A stretch of DNA of 64,000 bases. Origin: Psychrosphaera algicola. Its GTDB lineage: Bacteria; Pseudomonadota; Gammaproteobacteria; Enterobacterales; Alteromonadaceae. The position numbers and the translations under genes are program-made. Shown here in pieces: positions 18,135 through 28,784 of the stretch (position 1 is its first letter; each line of letters begins with the position of its first letter). The stretch spans positions 1,860,001 to 1,924,000 of the forward strand of contig NZ_JAQOMS010000002.1 in the NCBI RefSeq assembly GCF_028401425.1. The letters run 5' to 3'. The notes below the pieces were generated by a model that was not told the origin of the DNA, ran no database searches, and saw only the letters and a program-made list of their open reading frames with translations.

Positions 18135-20730
18135 ATGACCGATATTTACAGCCCTGAAAACATCTCGCAACAAACTCCAATGATGAAACAATATTTGTCG
18201 ATGAAAAAAGATCATCACGAAATTTTGTTGTTTTACCGAATGGGCGATTTTTACGAACTCTTTTTGACGATGCAAAAAAGCCGCCGAGTTACTTGATATA
18301 TCGTTAACCAAACGAGGTACGTCTTCTGGGCAACCTATTCCTATGGCCGGCGTACCTTATCATGCGGTCGATAATTATTTGTCGCGTCTAGTGCAAATGG
18401 GAGAGTCAGTCGCCCTATGTGAGCAAATTGGTGACCCAGCGACAAGTAAAGGTCCTGTCGAACGCAAAGTGGTAAGAATCGTTACCCCTAGCACCGTTAG
18501 TGATGAAAATCTATTAAATGAGCGGACTGATAACCTAATTTGCTCAGTTTATTCATCTTCCACTAAGTCAGGTGAACAATTTGGTATCGCTTATCTGGAT
18601 ATTAACAGTGGTCGATTTTTAATAAACCAGTTTGACCAAATCGCGGATCTAAGTGCCACCCTGACACGTCTTTCCCCAGCAGAGTTGTTATTTCCTGAGA
18701 GTTTTCCGCATCTGAGCTTATTACAATCCATTAAGGGAACTCGCAGACGTCCCGACTGGGAATATGATTTACAAACCAGCGAACGCGTTTTAGCACAACA
18801 ATTTAAAACAAAAGACCTTGCGGGCTTTGGCGTAACTAATGCACCTGTTGCCATTTGCGCTGCGGGTTGTTTGATGCAATACGTAAAAGACACTCAGCGT
18901 ACTGCTTTGCCACATATCCGTGCGGTAGTTTTGGAATCTATTGAAGATACAATAATTTTGGATTCAGCTACGCGCCGTAATCTAGAGTTAACGCAAAATC
19001 TAAGTGGTGGGCAGGAAAATACCTTGTCACAGGTATTAGATAAAACATCAACGTCAATGGGAAGCCGACTTCTAAAGCGTTGGATACACCTACCACGCCG
19101 CAATCACAGTGAAATAAATGCTCGACTAGAAGCCGTTGAACACATATATAACAAGGCTAATTACGACGAATTTTCTGACGTATTAAAACAAATAGGTGAT
19201 ATTGAACGAATTGTTGCCCGCCTTGCGCTTCGTTCGGCTCGACCTCGGGATTTAGCACGTCTACGAAGTGCAATATTGGTTTTTCCTGCCTTAAAGGCCT
19301 TGGTAACTGATGCGACCGCACTACGATTTAAAGCACTTAACAACCAAATTCAAACGTTTCCTGAGCTATCTGATTTACTACAAAAGGCGATTATTGATAA
19401 TCCACCGGTACTTATTCGAGACGGTGGCGTTATTGCACCGGGTTACAACGCCGAATTAGATGAATGGCGAGAACTCAGTGCTGGCGCAACTCGATTTGTT
19501 GAGCAATTGGAAATATCCGAACGTGAACGCACAGGAATTAGCACACTAAAAGTCGGCTACAATCGAGTACACGGCTTTTACATTGATATAAGTAAAGCGT
19601 ATTCAGATAAAGTGCCATCGGAGTACATTCGTCGTCAAACATTAAAAAACAACGAACGTTATATTATTCCAGAGTTAAAGGAACACGAAGAGAAAGTCCT
19701 GAGCAGTCAAAGTAAAGCATTAGCGCTTGAAAAACGTTTATATGAAGAATTGCTCGAGCACCTAGCGACATTAATTGAGCCTTTACAGTTGGCGTCTGAC
19801 GCAATTGCCCAAATCGATGTATTAAACAATTTTGCAGAACGCGCCGATGCCTTAAATTACGCAAAACCAGAATTGGTAGAAGGTCGCTTTGTTAAAATCG
19901 AAGGCGGTCGTCACCCGGTTGTTGAACAAGTCATGACAGAACCTTTCATTGCAAACCCTGTGGAACTCGACCAGCAAAACCACCTAGCGATTATCACAGG
20001 GCCAAATATGGGCGGTAAATCAACCTACATGCGCCAAATCGCACTGATTTGTTTGCTTGCTAATATAGGTAGTTTTGTTCCTGCTGAGCGTGCACAAATT
20101 GGTAATATTGACAGGATATTTACCCGTATCGGTGCATCCGATGATCTGGCTTCTGGCCGTTCAACCTTTATGGTTGAGATGACGGAAACTGCGAACATAA
20201 TGCATAATGCGACGCCTAATTCATTAGTGTTAATGGATGAAATTGGCCGCGGGACAAGTACCTACGACGGTCTAAGTTTAGCTTGGGCCTGTGCCCAGCA
20301 TCTTGCTAATAAGATTGGCGCACTAACGCTTTTTGCCACCCATTATTTTGAACTGACACAATATGCAGAACAACAAAAAGGCGTATTTAATGTACACCTC
20401 GATGCCCATGAACACGGTGACGACATCGTCTTTATGCATCAAGTTCAACCTAGCGCTGCGAGTAAAAGCTTTGGGATACAAGTGGCTAAACTTGCGGGTC
20501 TACCACCAGAAATACTTACTTTTGCAAAAGCCAAACTGCACTATTTAGAATCCAATAACATTCCTACAGGCGCAACACCGGCCTCTGCGGACAACCAAGT
20601 TCCACAGATGCCATTATTAGTCATGGAGCAGTCTGAGGTTGTCGATATTTTAAATCAAACCGATATCGATGAGTTGTCACCGCGCCAAGCATGGCAATTG
20701 ATATTAGAATTAAAGCAAAAGATAAAATAG
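18135..20730 (+). CDS. mutS: DNA mismatch repair protein MutS (two deletions near 5' end)
   Basis: Mismatch-recognising ATPase, about 865 residues repaired. The start is ATG 18135 (MTDIYSPENISQQTPMMKQY). The mismatch-binding Phe-x-Glu motif is in YRMGDFYELF, directly followed by two lesions: T run 18261-18265 and A run 18274-18279, one base missing in each, repairing to FFDDAKKAAELLD. Downstream the frame is clean, with Walker A ITGPNMGGKSTYMRQ, Walker B LVLMDEIGRG and the C-terminal helix-turn-helix and dimerisation segment. It is transcribed away from pncC and has its own terminator. Confidence 0.95.
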
Positions 20731-20782
20731 AACATCTTACTATTGCCATTTAACGGTTAAAGCTAACTTTTAATTGAGGCAT

Positions 20783-20825
20783 AAAAAGGCCCGACCAAAA
20801 TAACATTTTGTGTCGGGCCTTTTTA
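20783..20825 (+). terminator. Terminator of mutS
   Basis: The strong stem AAAGGCCCGAC/GTCGGGCCTTT with T5 lies about 55 bp after the mutS stop. The convergent peptidase gene ends at 20872, so the hairpin may serve both strands. Confidence 0.8.
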
Positions 20826-20871
20826 CTTCTATGTATACGATTCACATAATTAATAGATCATTCAGAGAAAC

Positions 20872-22196
20872 TTAGTATATTTTTCCGGAAGCTTGCTCTG
20901 GCTTTGGTTCTATTCGACTCGGTGTAATCGTCCCATCATTTATTCCCTCAGAAAATAGCTTTATGGTATTCACTACGTTATTCATCGATTCAAGATTTAG
21001 CGTTGAAACGTCATCGGTCACTTGATGATAATGGATATCTTTATCTAATTGTGTTGTAGAGAACGAATGAGCAGGCACGCCAAACTTAGCTAAAGAGGCG
21101 TTGTCCGAGCGATAAAACAGTCTTTGATCTGGATACGGATCTGCATGAACTTTGATGCCTTCTGGCTCCAAATAGTTATTAATGAGCGTCATAAAATTAG
21201 AACGCTTAGGACCCGTAATCCAAGTAATACTCTGGACCAAACTTTGATGGTTTACCTATCATTTCAATATTAACCATCGCAATAATTTTTGCCGGATCCA
21301 ATTGTTTTGAAAAAAACTTAGAACCAAAACCACCAATTTCTTCACCCGAAAAGGCTGAAAATATTAACGTGCGTTTGTTTTTGTTTTGCGCCGCAAATTG
21401 CGTCGCTAAATTAATAACGGCGGAAGTTCCAGATGCATTGTCGTCAGCACCATTAAAAATTCTATCCTTATCTGCACTGCTACTTTGGTCTTCAGGCATC
21501 ATACCTAAATGGTCATAATGAGATGAATATAATACATACTCATCTTTCAACTCTTGCTCAGAGCAATACACCCACAACATTAAATAATTCTTTTATCTCC
21601 AACTTAACTTCTGCGTCGGCAACGGCCGATTTTACTGAAGTGAGATCTGTTAGAACCAAAAGAAAGTCCCTCGCTCACTTAGACTTTTTTCGTTAATCCA
21701 CGGGAGAAATAATTTCGATAAATGTTAAACCATTTCACATGGCTTTTGTCGATTAGTACTAAGTGATTACCACCTAACATATTCAGCTGGCGCAATTCAG
21801 TTTTCAGTTCTTGCCCTAGCCCTACATGCGTAACGGATAACATATCCAAATTAAACGAACTGTCACCATCCGCCGTACTGACAACCGCCAAATTTACGCC
21901 GTCGATTACCGTATTGTTCAGTTTTAAATTCGCTTCTGTTACCGCATATTTATAAACAGGAACAGCCTGTAAAAATGATTTTTCGCCCCGAAAAGGCTTC
22001 AGTCCGATTTCTTTAAATCGGTTTTGGATATAATCTGCAGCGACGTCGATTTCAGGACTAAAATTGGCTCGACCTTTTAAGTCATCAGACGCGAGATACG
22101 TCAGGTCTGCTAGTAATTCATCTCGATATTTATCTTGTGCTGAGGCATCACTTACAAAAAAACAAACGCCATTAAGAGAAAAGAAAATTTAGTCAT
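20872..22196 (-). CDS. M28-family zinc metallopeptidase, secreted (several frameshifts)
   Basis: Exported aminopeptidase-like protein of about 443 residues once repaired. The signal peptide MTKFSFLLMAFVFFVSDASA is cut before QDKYRDELL. M28 zinc motifs are present: YSSHYDHLG (His), NGADDNASGTSA (Asp), SGEEIGGFGS (Glu-Glu), VNIEMIGK and a late His in VPAHSFSTTQ. Breaks at 22156-22162, 21685-21690, 21668-21670 and 21571-21573 are one missing base in a run each; one near 21226-21238 is a net extra base. Five breaks in one gene leave real decay possible, but all zinc ligands survive. It lies between mutS and rpoS. Confidence 0.7.
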
Positions 22197-22308
22197 TAGT
22201 ATCCTTGAAATTAACATCTTAAAATTGGTGATTCTAATACGATTAGAGTTAAACAACGCCAATAAAAACTCATCTAATAGAGCGATATCGGCAATAAATT
22301 GGAAACAT

Positions 22309-22341
22309 TAAAAAAGCCAGCGGGTTGGCCGCTGGCTTTAA
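22309..22341 (-). terminator. Terminator of rpoS
   Basis: GCCAGCGG/CCGCTGGC with a five-base loop and T6 on the minus strand, 17 bp past the rpoS stop. Confidence 0.85.
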
Positions 22342-22357
22342 TTAAAAACATTAGGTT

Positions 22358-23338
22358 TTACACTTCGACTTTAAACAAGGATTCCATGTTAAGGCCTTCA
22401 TGAGTCGCCATGTCCCGCAAACGACGTAACGCTTCAACTTGGATCTGCCTAACACGTTCGCGCGTTAAGCCAATTTCTTTACCCACATTTTCAAGTGTCG
22501 AAGGTTCATAACCCAACAGACCAAATCGACGAGCCAAAACTTCACGTTGTTTTGGATTAAGTTGCTCTAACCAGCTAACAATATTGTCGTTTATATCATC
22601 ATCCGTCGTTTTAACTTCAGGGCTCTTGCCTCTGTCGTCCGCTATAATATCTAACAAGACTTTATCCGAGTCACCACCGATTGGTGTGTCGACAGAGCTA
22701 ATGCGCTCGTTTAAACGTAACATCTTAGAAACGTCTTCTACTGGGCGATCTAGAGTTGCTGCTATTTCTTCTGCTGTAGGTTCGTGATCGAGTTTTTGGG
22801 CAAGCTCTCGCGCCGTACGTAAATAAACATTTAGTTCTTTCACCACATGTATAGGCAAACGAATCGTTCGTGTCTGATTCATTATCGCGCGTTCAATTGT
22901 TTGTCTAATCCACTAAGGTCGCGTAAGTAGAGAAACGGAATCCACGTTCTGGGTCGAATTTTTCCACTGCTCGAATTAAACCTAAATTACCTTCTTCGAT
23001 TAAATCTAATAGAGCTAAACCACGATTATTGTAACGACGGGCAATTTTAACAACGAGTCGTAAATTACTTTCGATCATACGCTTGCGGGAGGCATCGCAT
23101 CCTCTTAAAGCTTTGCGAGCAAAAAGACTTCTTCTTCGGCGGATAGTAATGGTGAAAATCCAATTTCACTAAGATAGATTTGAGTGGCGTCTAAGTTTTT
23201 TGGCTGGTCGGCTTTGGCTACAACTTCTTCCTTTTCTTCCTTTGCGACATCTTCAATGTCATTAATGTCAGGTTCGACTAATTCTAATAGGTCAACTTTT
23301 GCGTCCGTTTCGATGTTTTTAACACTAGTTTGGCTCAT
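22358..23338 (-). CDS. rpoS: RNA polymerase sigma factor RpoS (two frameshifts)
   Basis: Stationary-phase and stress sigma factor of the sigma-70 family, about 327 residues from ATG 23338 (GGAG upstream). The acidic N terminus precedes region 1.2 (DATQIYLSEIGFSPLLSAEEE); region 2 reads NLRLVVKIARRYNNRGLALLDLIEEGN (split here: NLRLVVKIARRY, LALLDLIEEGN); region 4 ends GLTRERVRQIQVEALRRLR. Breaks: run 23121-23125 (one T missing on the coding strand) and 22913-22918, where conserved YATWWIRQT needs CCTGG but reads CCTTAG. The nlpD-rpoS arrangement is conserved, and promoters inside nlpD probably drive rpoS. Confidence 0.93.
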
Positions 23339-23391
23339 ACACGCCTCCAATTTACCCTTCAGTGGATCATCCAGGTGTTGAAATCGAGTGC

Positions 23392-24216
23392 TTAACGTTT
23401 TGGAAGGTACTTAAGTGGATTAACAGAACGGCCACGGAATCGGATTTCAAAATGCAAACGCACTCGATCAGATCCGGATTTTCCCATCTCTGCAATCACT
23501 TGACCTGCCTTAACCCAATCTTGTTCTTTCACTTTTAGTGAACGATTGTGAGCGTAAGCACTCAAATAATCATTGTTATGTTTGACAATAATTAAATTGC
23601 CATAACCTCGAAGCGCACTGCCAGCGTAAACCACTTTGCCGTCTGCTGCAGCAATAATGGAGTCACCTTCTTTTCCACCAAAATCGAGTCCTTTGTTGCC
23701 ATTTACACGGCTTGAATAAGTCTCAATTATTTTTCCCTTACTAGGATACCGCCAATTGCGGATCTTACTAGGGAACGGATCTTTATTAGCTTTTTGTGTA
23801 TCTCTATGATCCTGTTGTTTTTTACCGTACTCCTCTGACTTTTCTTTTGCAATAAGTTTTTTGTTATTTTTTCCTAAACTGTCTACTACGCCCACTATAA
23901 CCTGCTTTGGTGGTTCAGCTTTATTAACGACTGCTTTGGGGTTAATGATTAACTTTTGGCCCGGGTAAATATTAAATGGTTTATCTATTTTATTTATCTG
24001 AGCCAAATACCGAAAGTCTTGCCCAGAACGCCATGCGATTGAATAAAGGGTTTCACCCTGTTTAACTTCGTACGTGTCGTCAGACAAAGTATTACGATAA
24101 GAAGGTAAATAGCTTACCCCCGCGTCGCTTATGTCCGCGATAGGTGCAGGCGCTTTTCGACTTGTGCAACTCGTTAAAATTAAAAACGATATTAGGGCGA
24201 CTACGACTATTTTCAT
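23392..24216 (-). CDS. nlpD: Murein hydrolase activator NlpD
   Basis: Outer-membrane lipoprotein of 274 residues that activates the amidase AmiC during daughter-cell separation. The lipobox ends LILTSC with Cys17. A LysM domain spans about 49-92 (YEVKQGETLYSIAWRSG). The C-terminal LytM/M23 domain begins near 155 and is degenerate: GNKGLDFGG stands in place of the zinc-binding HxxxD site, as in known NlpD, while LHFEIRFRG remains. Non-enzymatic activation is thus expected. It overlaps yqaA and precedes rpoS by 53 bp. Confidence 0.93.
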   Translation of the reverse strand: MKIVVVALISFLILTSCTSRKAPAPIADISDAGVSYLPSYRNTLSDDTYEVKQGETLYSIAWRSGQDFRYLAQINKIDKPFNIYPGQKLIINPKAVVNKAEPPKQVIVGVVDSLGKNNKKLIAKEKSEEYGKKQQDHRDTQKANKDPFPSKIRNWRYPSKGKIIETYSSRVNGNKGLDFGGKEGDSIIAAADGKVVYAGSALRGYGNLIIVKHNNDYLSAYAHNRSLKVKEQDWVKAGQVIAEMGKSGSDRVRLHFEIRFRGRSVNPLKYLPKR

Positions 24217-24800
24217 TAGAATAATTGTTTATATCCGATCAAACCTACGATTAGCACAATCACTAACCAACCTAAAAAGTCCACGTATTCGCGGATCTTA
24301 TGTTCCATTTTTTCGCCACCAAAATACAAGATCCCAGCAACCAAAAAGAATCGCATGCCGCGACCAATGGCAGAGGCAAATACAAATGGCCAAAACGCCA
24401 TCGATAACATACCAGCGCTTACTGTAAATAATTTGTATGGAATTGGGGTAAATCCGGCAACAAACACAACTAGCACGCCATATTCGCTAAAATAGTTAAC
24501 TATTGTTTCGAACTTACTTTGGTAACTCATCATTTCAATAAAAGGTAAAACAACTGGCTCGTATAAATACGCACCAAGGAAATAACCGACAATACCACCA
24601 ATTACAGAACTAATACTGGTTATTGACGCAAAATACCACGCTTTTTTAGGTTGACTCAAAACCATTGGAGCCAACATAACATCTGGTGGGATTGGGAAAA
24701 ATACGGATTCAGCAAAGGTTAAAACCGCTAAATATGCCGTCGCATATTTGTGTTTTGCCCACTTCAAACATGTATCGTAAAGCGTTGTAAATATTTTCAC
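24216..24800 (-). CDS. yqaA: YqaA family inner-membrane protein (DedA/SNARE-associated superfamily)
   Basis: Polytopic membrane protein of 194 residues. The segment FFPIPPDVMLAPMVLSQPKK and the later FTPIPYKLFTVSAGML carry the conserved proline-rich re-entrant motifs of the DedA-like superfamily, whose members are linked to phospholipid flipping. The start is GTG 24800, sharing a G with the pcm stop; the stop overlaps the nlpD start (TAATG). Position between pcm and nlpD is conserved in Alteromonadales. The specific function of YqaA is not established. Confidence 0.82.
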   Translation of the reverse strand: MKIFTTLYDTCLKWAKHKYATAYLAVLTFAESVFFPIPPDVMLAPMVLSQPKKAWYFASITSISSVIGGIVGYFLGAYLYEPVVLPFIEMMSYQSKFETIVNYFSEYGVLVVFVAGFTPIPYKLFTVSAGMLSMAFWPFVFASAIGRGMRFFLVAGILYFGGEKMEHKIREYVDFLGWLVIVLIVGLIGYKQLF

Positions 24801-25435
24801 TAAATGGTTGCTCCTGCCACTAATGGAACAAACTTAGCGGGTTCTAAAATAGTTTCGACGAACGTATCGCCATTCCGGACAATTTTAACAAGATGTTGGA
24901 CACGTTCACCAACCGGTAATATCAAAATACCACCATCTTTTAATTGTTGTTTCAACGCGGGTGGAACTTCATTAGGTGCCGCTGTCACTATGATGGCATC
25001 AAATGGGGCTTTTGACTCCCAGCCTTGCCACCCGTCACCATGCTTCATTTGCACGTTGTAAATATCAAGCTGCTGTAACTTACGTTTGGCATTTAGTTGT
25101 AAGTTTCTGATCCGCTCTACAGAAAAGACTTTATCAAATACTTTACCTAAAATGGCTGCCTGATACCCAGAACCGGTGCCAATTTCCAATACATTGGTTT
25201 CGACATTATGTTCAACCAAAAGTTGCGTCATTTTTCCAACAATATATGGCTGTGAAATTGTCTGACCCTGACCAATAGGCAAAGCGGTATTTTCATAGGC
25301 TTTATGTGCCAGCACAGATTCAATAAAGAAGTGTCTTGGAACCTCAGACATAGCGTTTAGAACACTGTCATTGGTAACACCTAAAGTTTTTAATTGGCTG
25401 ACCAGTGCGCCACCACTTCGTGCAAATTGATTCAT
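24800..25435 (-). CDS. pcm: Protein-L-isoaspartate O-methyltransferase
   Basis: SAM-dependent repair enzyme that methylates L-isoaspartyl residues in aged proteins. 211 residues, full length. Motif I VLEIGTGSGYQAAILG binds SAM; the upstream block LPIGQGQTISQPYIVGKMTQ is the family hallmark, and DAIIVTAAPNEVP is motif II. The gene lies one base from surE and overlaps yqaA. The surE-pcm-nlpD-rpoS cluster suggests a stationary-phase survival unit. Intact. Confidence 0.95.
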   Translation of the reverse strand: MNQFARSGGALVSQLKTLGVTNDSVLNAMSEVPRHFFIESVLAHKAYENTALPIGQGQTISQPYIVGKMTQLLVEHNVETNVLEIGTGSGYQAAILGKVFDKVFSVERIRNLQLNAKRKLQQLDIYNVQMKHGDGWQGWESKAPFDAIIVTAAPNEVPPALKQQLKDGGILILPVGERVQHLVKIVRNGDTFVETILEPAKFVPLVAGATI

Positions 25436-25436
25436 A

Positions 25437-26189
25437 TTAAATTTCTAATTGTTTAACCCAGTTCGCAACAGTTTCTAAACTGTCGTATGCCGTCATATCA
25501 ATTTTTAATGGTGTAATTGATACCTTATTTAGTGAGATGGCGTAAAAGTCAGTACCTTCACCCGCATCTAATTCTCTGCCAAGTTCACCGTACCAATAAA
25601 TATCCCGTCCCCATGGATCTTGCTGTTTTTGCATCATTTCAGCTTTATGTCTGCGACCTAAACGCGTCACCTCAAAGCCTGCAATATCTTCATAAGGTAA
25701 GTCAGGTACATTGACATTTAAGATCTGATCAGAAGGTATCGGATTTTTAATAATGTTCTCAACTACATCACGGGCAACTCTAGCAGCACTTTTAAGGTTA
25801 TTTTCATTGCGACTCACCAACGACATAGCAACCGCTGGTAAACCTAAATGACGTCCTTCCGCAGCGGCAGAAACCGTACCACTGTAAAATGTATCATCGC
25901 CTAAATTGGCACCATGATTAACTCCAGCTACCACTATATCGGGTTGTGTTTTCATCAATTGGTTAATGGCAAGATGAACACAATCTGTAGGAGTGCCGTT
26001 TACACTATAAAAGCCATTTTTATGTTTGTGCAAACGCAGTGGATTGGTCAACGTTAATGAACTGCTGGCACCGCTTAGATTTCTATCTGGCGCGACAACT
26101 GTAACTTCGCCCAGTGTAGAAAGCGCTTCATATAACGCTTCTAATCCCGGAGCATGCACACCATCATCATTACTGACTAGTATTTTCAC
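25437..26189 (-). CDS. surE: 5'/3'-nucleotidase SurE
   Basis: Cytosolic metal-dependent nucleotidase of 250 residues acting on nucleoside monophosphates. Catalytic NDDG at 7-10 (MKILVSNDDGVHAPGL), with SGASSSLTL, NHGANLGDDTFYSGTVSAA and N-rich loops completing the active site. It starts with GTG at 26189 and overlaps the end of truD by 20 bases, so it is translationally coupled. Intact. Confidence 0.95.
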   Translation of the reverse strand: MKILVSNDDGVHAPGLEALYEALSTLGEVTVVAPDRNLSGASSSLTLTNPLRLHKHKNGFYSVNGTPTDCVHLAINQLMKTQPDIVVAGVNHGANLGDDTFYSGTVSAAAEGRHLGLPAVAMSLVSRNENNLKSAARVARDVVENIIKNPIPSDQILNVNVPDLPYEDIAGFEVTRLGRRHKAEMMQKQQDPWGRDIYWYGELGRELDAGEGTDFYAISLNKVSITPLKIDMTAYDSLETVANWVKQLEI

Positions 26190-27227
26190 GTTCTAATATC
26201 CTTATACATTCGCGAATAACAGAGGTCGCAAATGTGCCACTCGGCAATTCAAAACTAAGGCTTATATTGTCGCCACTTTGCGTATGTTTTACATTTTGTG
26301 GATATAACCACAGCGCCCTGCGTTCTTGTTTGAGGCCATTATCGACCAGCAGCTTTACCCATTTAGGATGTTGGGTAGCAATGTCATTTTCAAGCGTTTG
26401 AACGTCCCCTTTTGACAACATCTCGCCGTCACCAAACATAGGACCTGTTAAGTAGATGTCTTTTTCAGCTAAACGTTGATGAATTTCAGGAGCCAATGGT
26501 TGTTGAAAATAAGAGTTGCTGCCAGCTAATTCAAAAACATCGCCCTCTATTGCAGTTACCTCTGGGTTACCTGCAAGTCGAGCACTGAGTACCTCATTAA
26601 ATAAAAATGAACGTGCGCCCGATAGACCGAAACCTTTGACTTTTTTATCACGGATTGCTTCGCCGTCTGCCATCCTATTAGCCCAATTTAGGTTATTTCC
26701 CTTAAATCCAAAACGTTGCTCTCCAAAATAATTAGGAACACCGTGCTCAGCAATATGGGTCAATCGACGTTGGACATCTGCAATGTCAGACACAGATTTA
26801 AGTTGAATATCAAACTGGTTGGATTTTAACGAACCGACTTTAAGCTTTCGGTTGTGACGAATCGTTTGTAGCAGTTTAATATTAGGTGTTTCAACACCTG
26901 TTAGGTCTGGTTCTTGTTTAACGTTCATTTGAATCGAAAACCACTGCCGAGTAATGGCGTGTTTGTCCTTTAAACCAGCGTAACCCACATCACGTAAACG
27001 TCGTTGCAGAACTTTAGCTAAATGCATACACACTTGCTGCGTATTCATTGAGGTTTTTTCAATTAACAAATACAGGTTTTCACCTTCACCCGTTAGGTCA
27101 TAACCTAATTTTTCGGTGACGATAAAGTCCTCTGGTACGTCTTTAAAAATTGCCGTTGCGGTAGGTTGTCCGTACGCATATTGCCAATGGTCTAAACGCC
27201 AATCTTTAAAATGGGGGATTCGCTCAT
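26170..27227 (-). CDS. truD: tRNA pseudouridine(13) synthase TruD (frameshift after 5 codons)
   Basis: Converts U13 of tRNA-Glu and others to pseudouridine. The catalytic motif is GLKDKHAITRQW with its aspartate, and the TRUD insertion domain follows. The real start is ATG 27227, overlapping the ispF stop as ATGA; the first codons MSESP then meet a G run on the plus strand (27213-27217, C5 on the coding strand) where one C is missing, after which PHFKDWRLDHWQYAYG continues. The same frame also stays open upstream inside ispF, so an automatic caller would give a false long N terminus. Repaired length is about 352 residues. Confidence 0.9.
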
Positions 27228-27718
27228 TCTGTTCCAACTTTAGTTTTAAACATGAGTACTGACGCTTGAACGCCAATGCCTTCTTTACGACCTTGAAAAC
27301 CGAGTTTCTCAGTTGTAGTGGCTTTAACCGATACTTGAGAAACGTCCACAAGTAAATCTTCTGCTAAACATTTACGCATGTTTTCGATATGAGGCGCCAT
27401 TTTTGGCGCTTCCGCAATAATAGTCAGGTCACAGTTACCCACTACAAAATCTAGCTCATTCACTAATTTCACAACATGGCGTAATAATATTCGACTATCG
27501 ATGTTGTCGTACTGATCAGCCGTATCTGGAAAATGCTTGCCAATATCTCCTAACGCCAATGCGCCGAGAATAGCATCACATAATGAATGGATAGCGACGT
27601 CGCCGTCAGAGTGCGCCACAAAACCTTGTTCATATGGGATCTTGACCCCTGCAAGCACGATAGGCCCGTTTCCACCAAATTTATGTACGTCGTAGCCGTT
27701 TCCAATCCTAATATTCAT
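27224..27718 (-). CDS. ispF: 2-C-methyl-D-erythritol 2,4-cyclodiphosphate synthase
   Basis: Fifth step of the MEP isoprenoid pathway. From ATG 27718 the protein has 164 residues and starts MNIRIGNGYDVHKF; the zinc ligands are D and H of YDVH and the H of AHSDGDVAIH. Late motif KATTTEKLGFQGRKEGIG is also diagnostic. The ATG overlaps the ispD stop (TGATG); a GTG one codon earlier is the alternative. The ispDF-truD-surE order is conserved. Intact. Confidence 0.95.
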   Translation of the reverse strand: MNIRIGNGYDVHKFGGNGPIVLAGVKIPYEQGFVAHSDGDVAIHSLCDAILGALALGDIGKHFPDTADQYDNIDSRILLRHVVKLVNELDFVVGNCDLTIIAEAPKMAPHIENMRKCLAEDLLVDVSQVSVKATTTEKLGFQGRKEGIGVQASVLMFKTKVGTE

Positions 27719-28428
27719 CACTCTTCACTTTGTAAAAATAATTGCGCTAATTCTAAGTCGTCTGGCTCAGTAATTTTGATATTTCGAGCACTGCTGGCCA
27801 CGAGCAAAACCCGCTTGTTGTTTAACTCTAGTGCCGAGGCTTCATCAGTTACTGCAGAGTTTACTAATCCATCCTGCAGTTGACTAACAAGTGCCGTTTC
27901 TAATGATTTAATATCGCTGCATTGCGGTGTTAACGCGTGCCACAAGTCTGTTCTTGGAACAGTATGATCAACCGAAACTGAATCCGGTTTTGCTCGTTTC
28001 ATTGTATCTTTAACGCGTACCGCTAAAATTCCTGCTGACTGCTGCGCTACGCATTGGTGGTACAGTTCAATAATGTCTCGTTCTAAAACACATGGTCGCG
28101 CTGCGTCGTGCACCATAACCCAAGACAAATCGAGTTCTGACGCAAACCTAATGCCACTTAACACGGAATCAGCTCGTTCTTTTCCGCCGATAACCGTTTT
28201 CACCTTAGGGTGATGAGCAATTGACAGAGTTGAAAATACGGTGTCGTCTGCCGACAACGCTAAAATAATACTATGAACAAAAGGTAACTCGATGAATTTG
28301 TTAATCGTTTGTTCTATAACGGTTAGACCATTTAGGGTTAAATATTGTTTTGGTACTTCCGATAACATTCGTTTACCAGTGCCAGCTGCCGGGATAACAA
28401 CTGCCAAACTCGGCAATGGTTCAGTCAT
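27718..28428 (-). CDS. ispD: 2-C-methyl-D-erythritol 4-phosphate cytidylyltransferase
   Basis: Third step of the MEP pathway, transferring CMP onto methylerythritol phosphate. 236 residues. The nucleotide-binding signature VVIPAAGTGKRML is at about 10-22; WVMVHDAARPCV holds the substrate and metal site, and RVKDTMKRA the second conserved segment. Three bases separate it from ftsB upstream. Intact. Confidence 0.95.
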   Translation of the reverse strand: MTEPLPSLAVVIPAAGTGKRMLSEVPKQYLTLNGLTVIEQTINKFIELPFVHSIILALSADDTVFSTLSIAHHPKVKTVIGGKERADSVLSGIRFASELDLSWVMVHDAARPCVLERDIIELYHQCVAQQSAGILAVRVKDTMKRAKPDSVSVDHTVPRTDLWHALTPQCSDIKSLETALVSQLQDGLVNSAVTDEASALELNNKRVLLVASSARNIKITEPDDLELAQLFLQSEE

Positions 28429-28431
28429 GGA

Positions 28432-28725
28432 TTAATTATCCTCTCGTTTTGGTACTACACGAAAGAAGGTTTCATTCTCTCTAATCATGCCAAGCTCGTT
28501 GCGAGCACGCTCTTCAATTCCCTCAAGTCCAACGCTAAGATCTTTTACGTCCGCAGCAATGAGTTCATTTCGTTTAATTAATTGTTCGTTGTCATGTTTT
28601 AATTTTGTTACTTCTTTACGATGCGAATTGTAAAAATCCACACCATTGTGACCAAATACGAGTCGGTACAATAGTAAGGAAGCTAATACTAATAACAAAA
28701 AATTAATTAGGCGCACGCTTTGCAA
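28432..28725 (-). CDS. ftsB: Cell division protein FtsB
   Basis: Bitopic inner-membrane divisome protein of 97 residues. One N-terminal membrane helix (INFLLLVLASLLLYRLVFG), then a periplasmic coiled coil (KEVTKLKHDNEQLIKRNELIAAD) that pairs with FtsL, ending in ERARNELGMIRENETFFRVV. It heads the ispD-ispF cluster as in other Gammaproteobacteria. Intact. Confidence 0.93.
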   Translation of the reverse strand: MQSVRLINFLLLVLASLLLYRLVFGHNGVDFYNSHRKEVTKLKHDNEQLIKRNELIAADVKDLSVGLEGIEERARNELGMIRENETFFRVVPKREDN

Positions 28726-28784
28726 ATCTAAAGGTTAGTCATAACGCTATTATGCAAACGATTTACGAATATAGAAAGAGGGGT

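Noticed and set aside
18261..18279. Programmed frameshift in mutS
   Set aside because: It would need two separate slips within 20 bases; both are ordinary run-length losses seen across the window.
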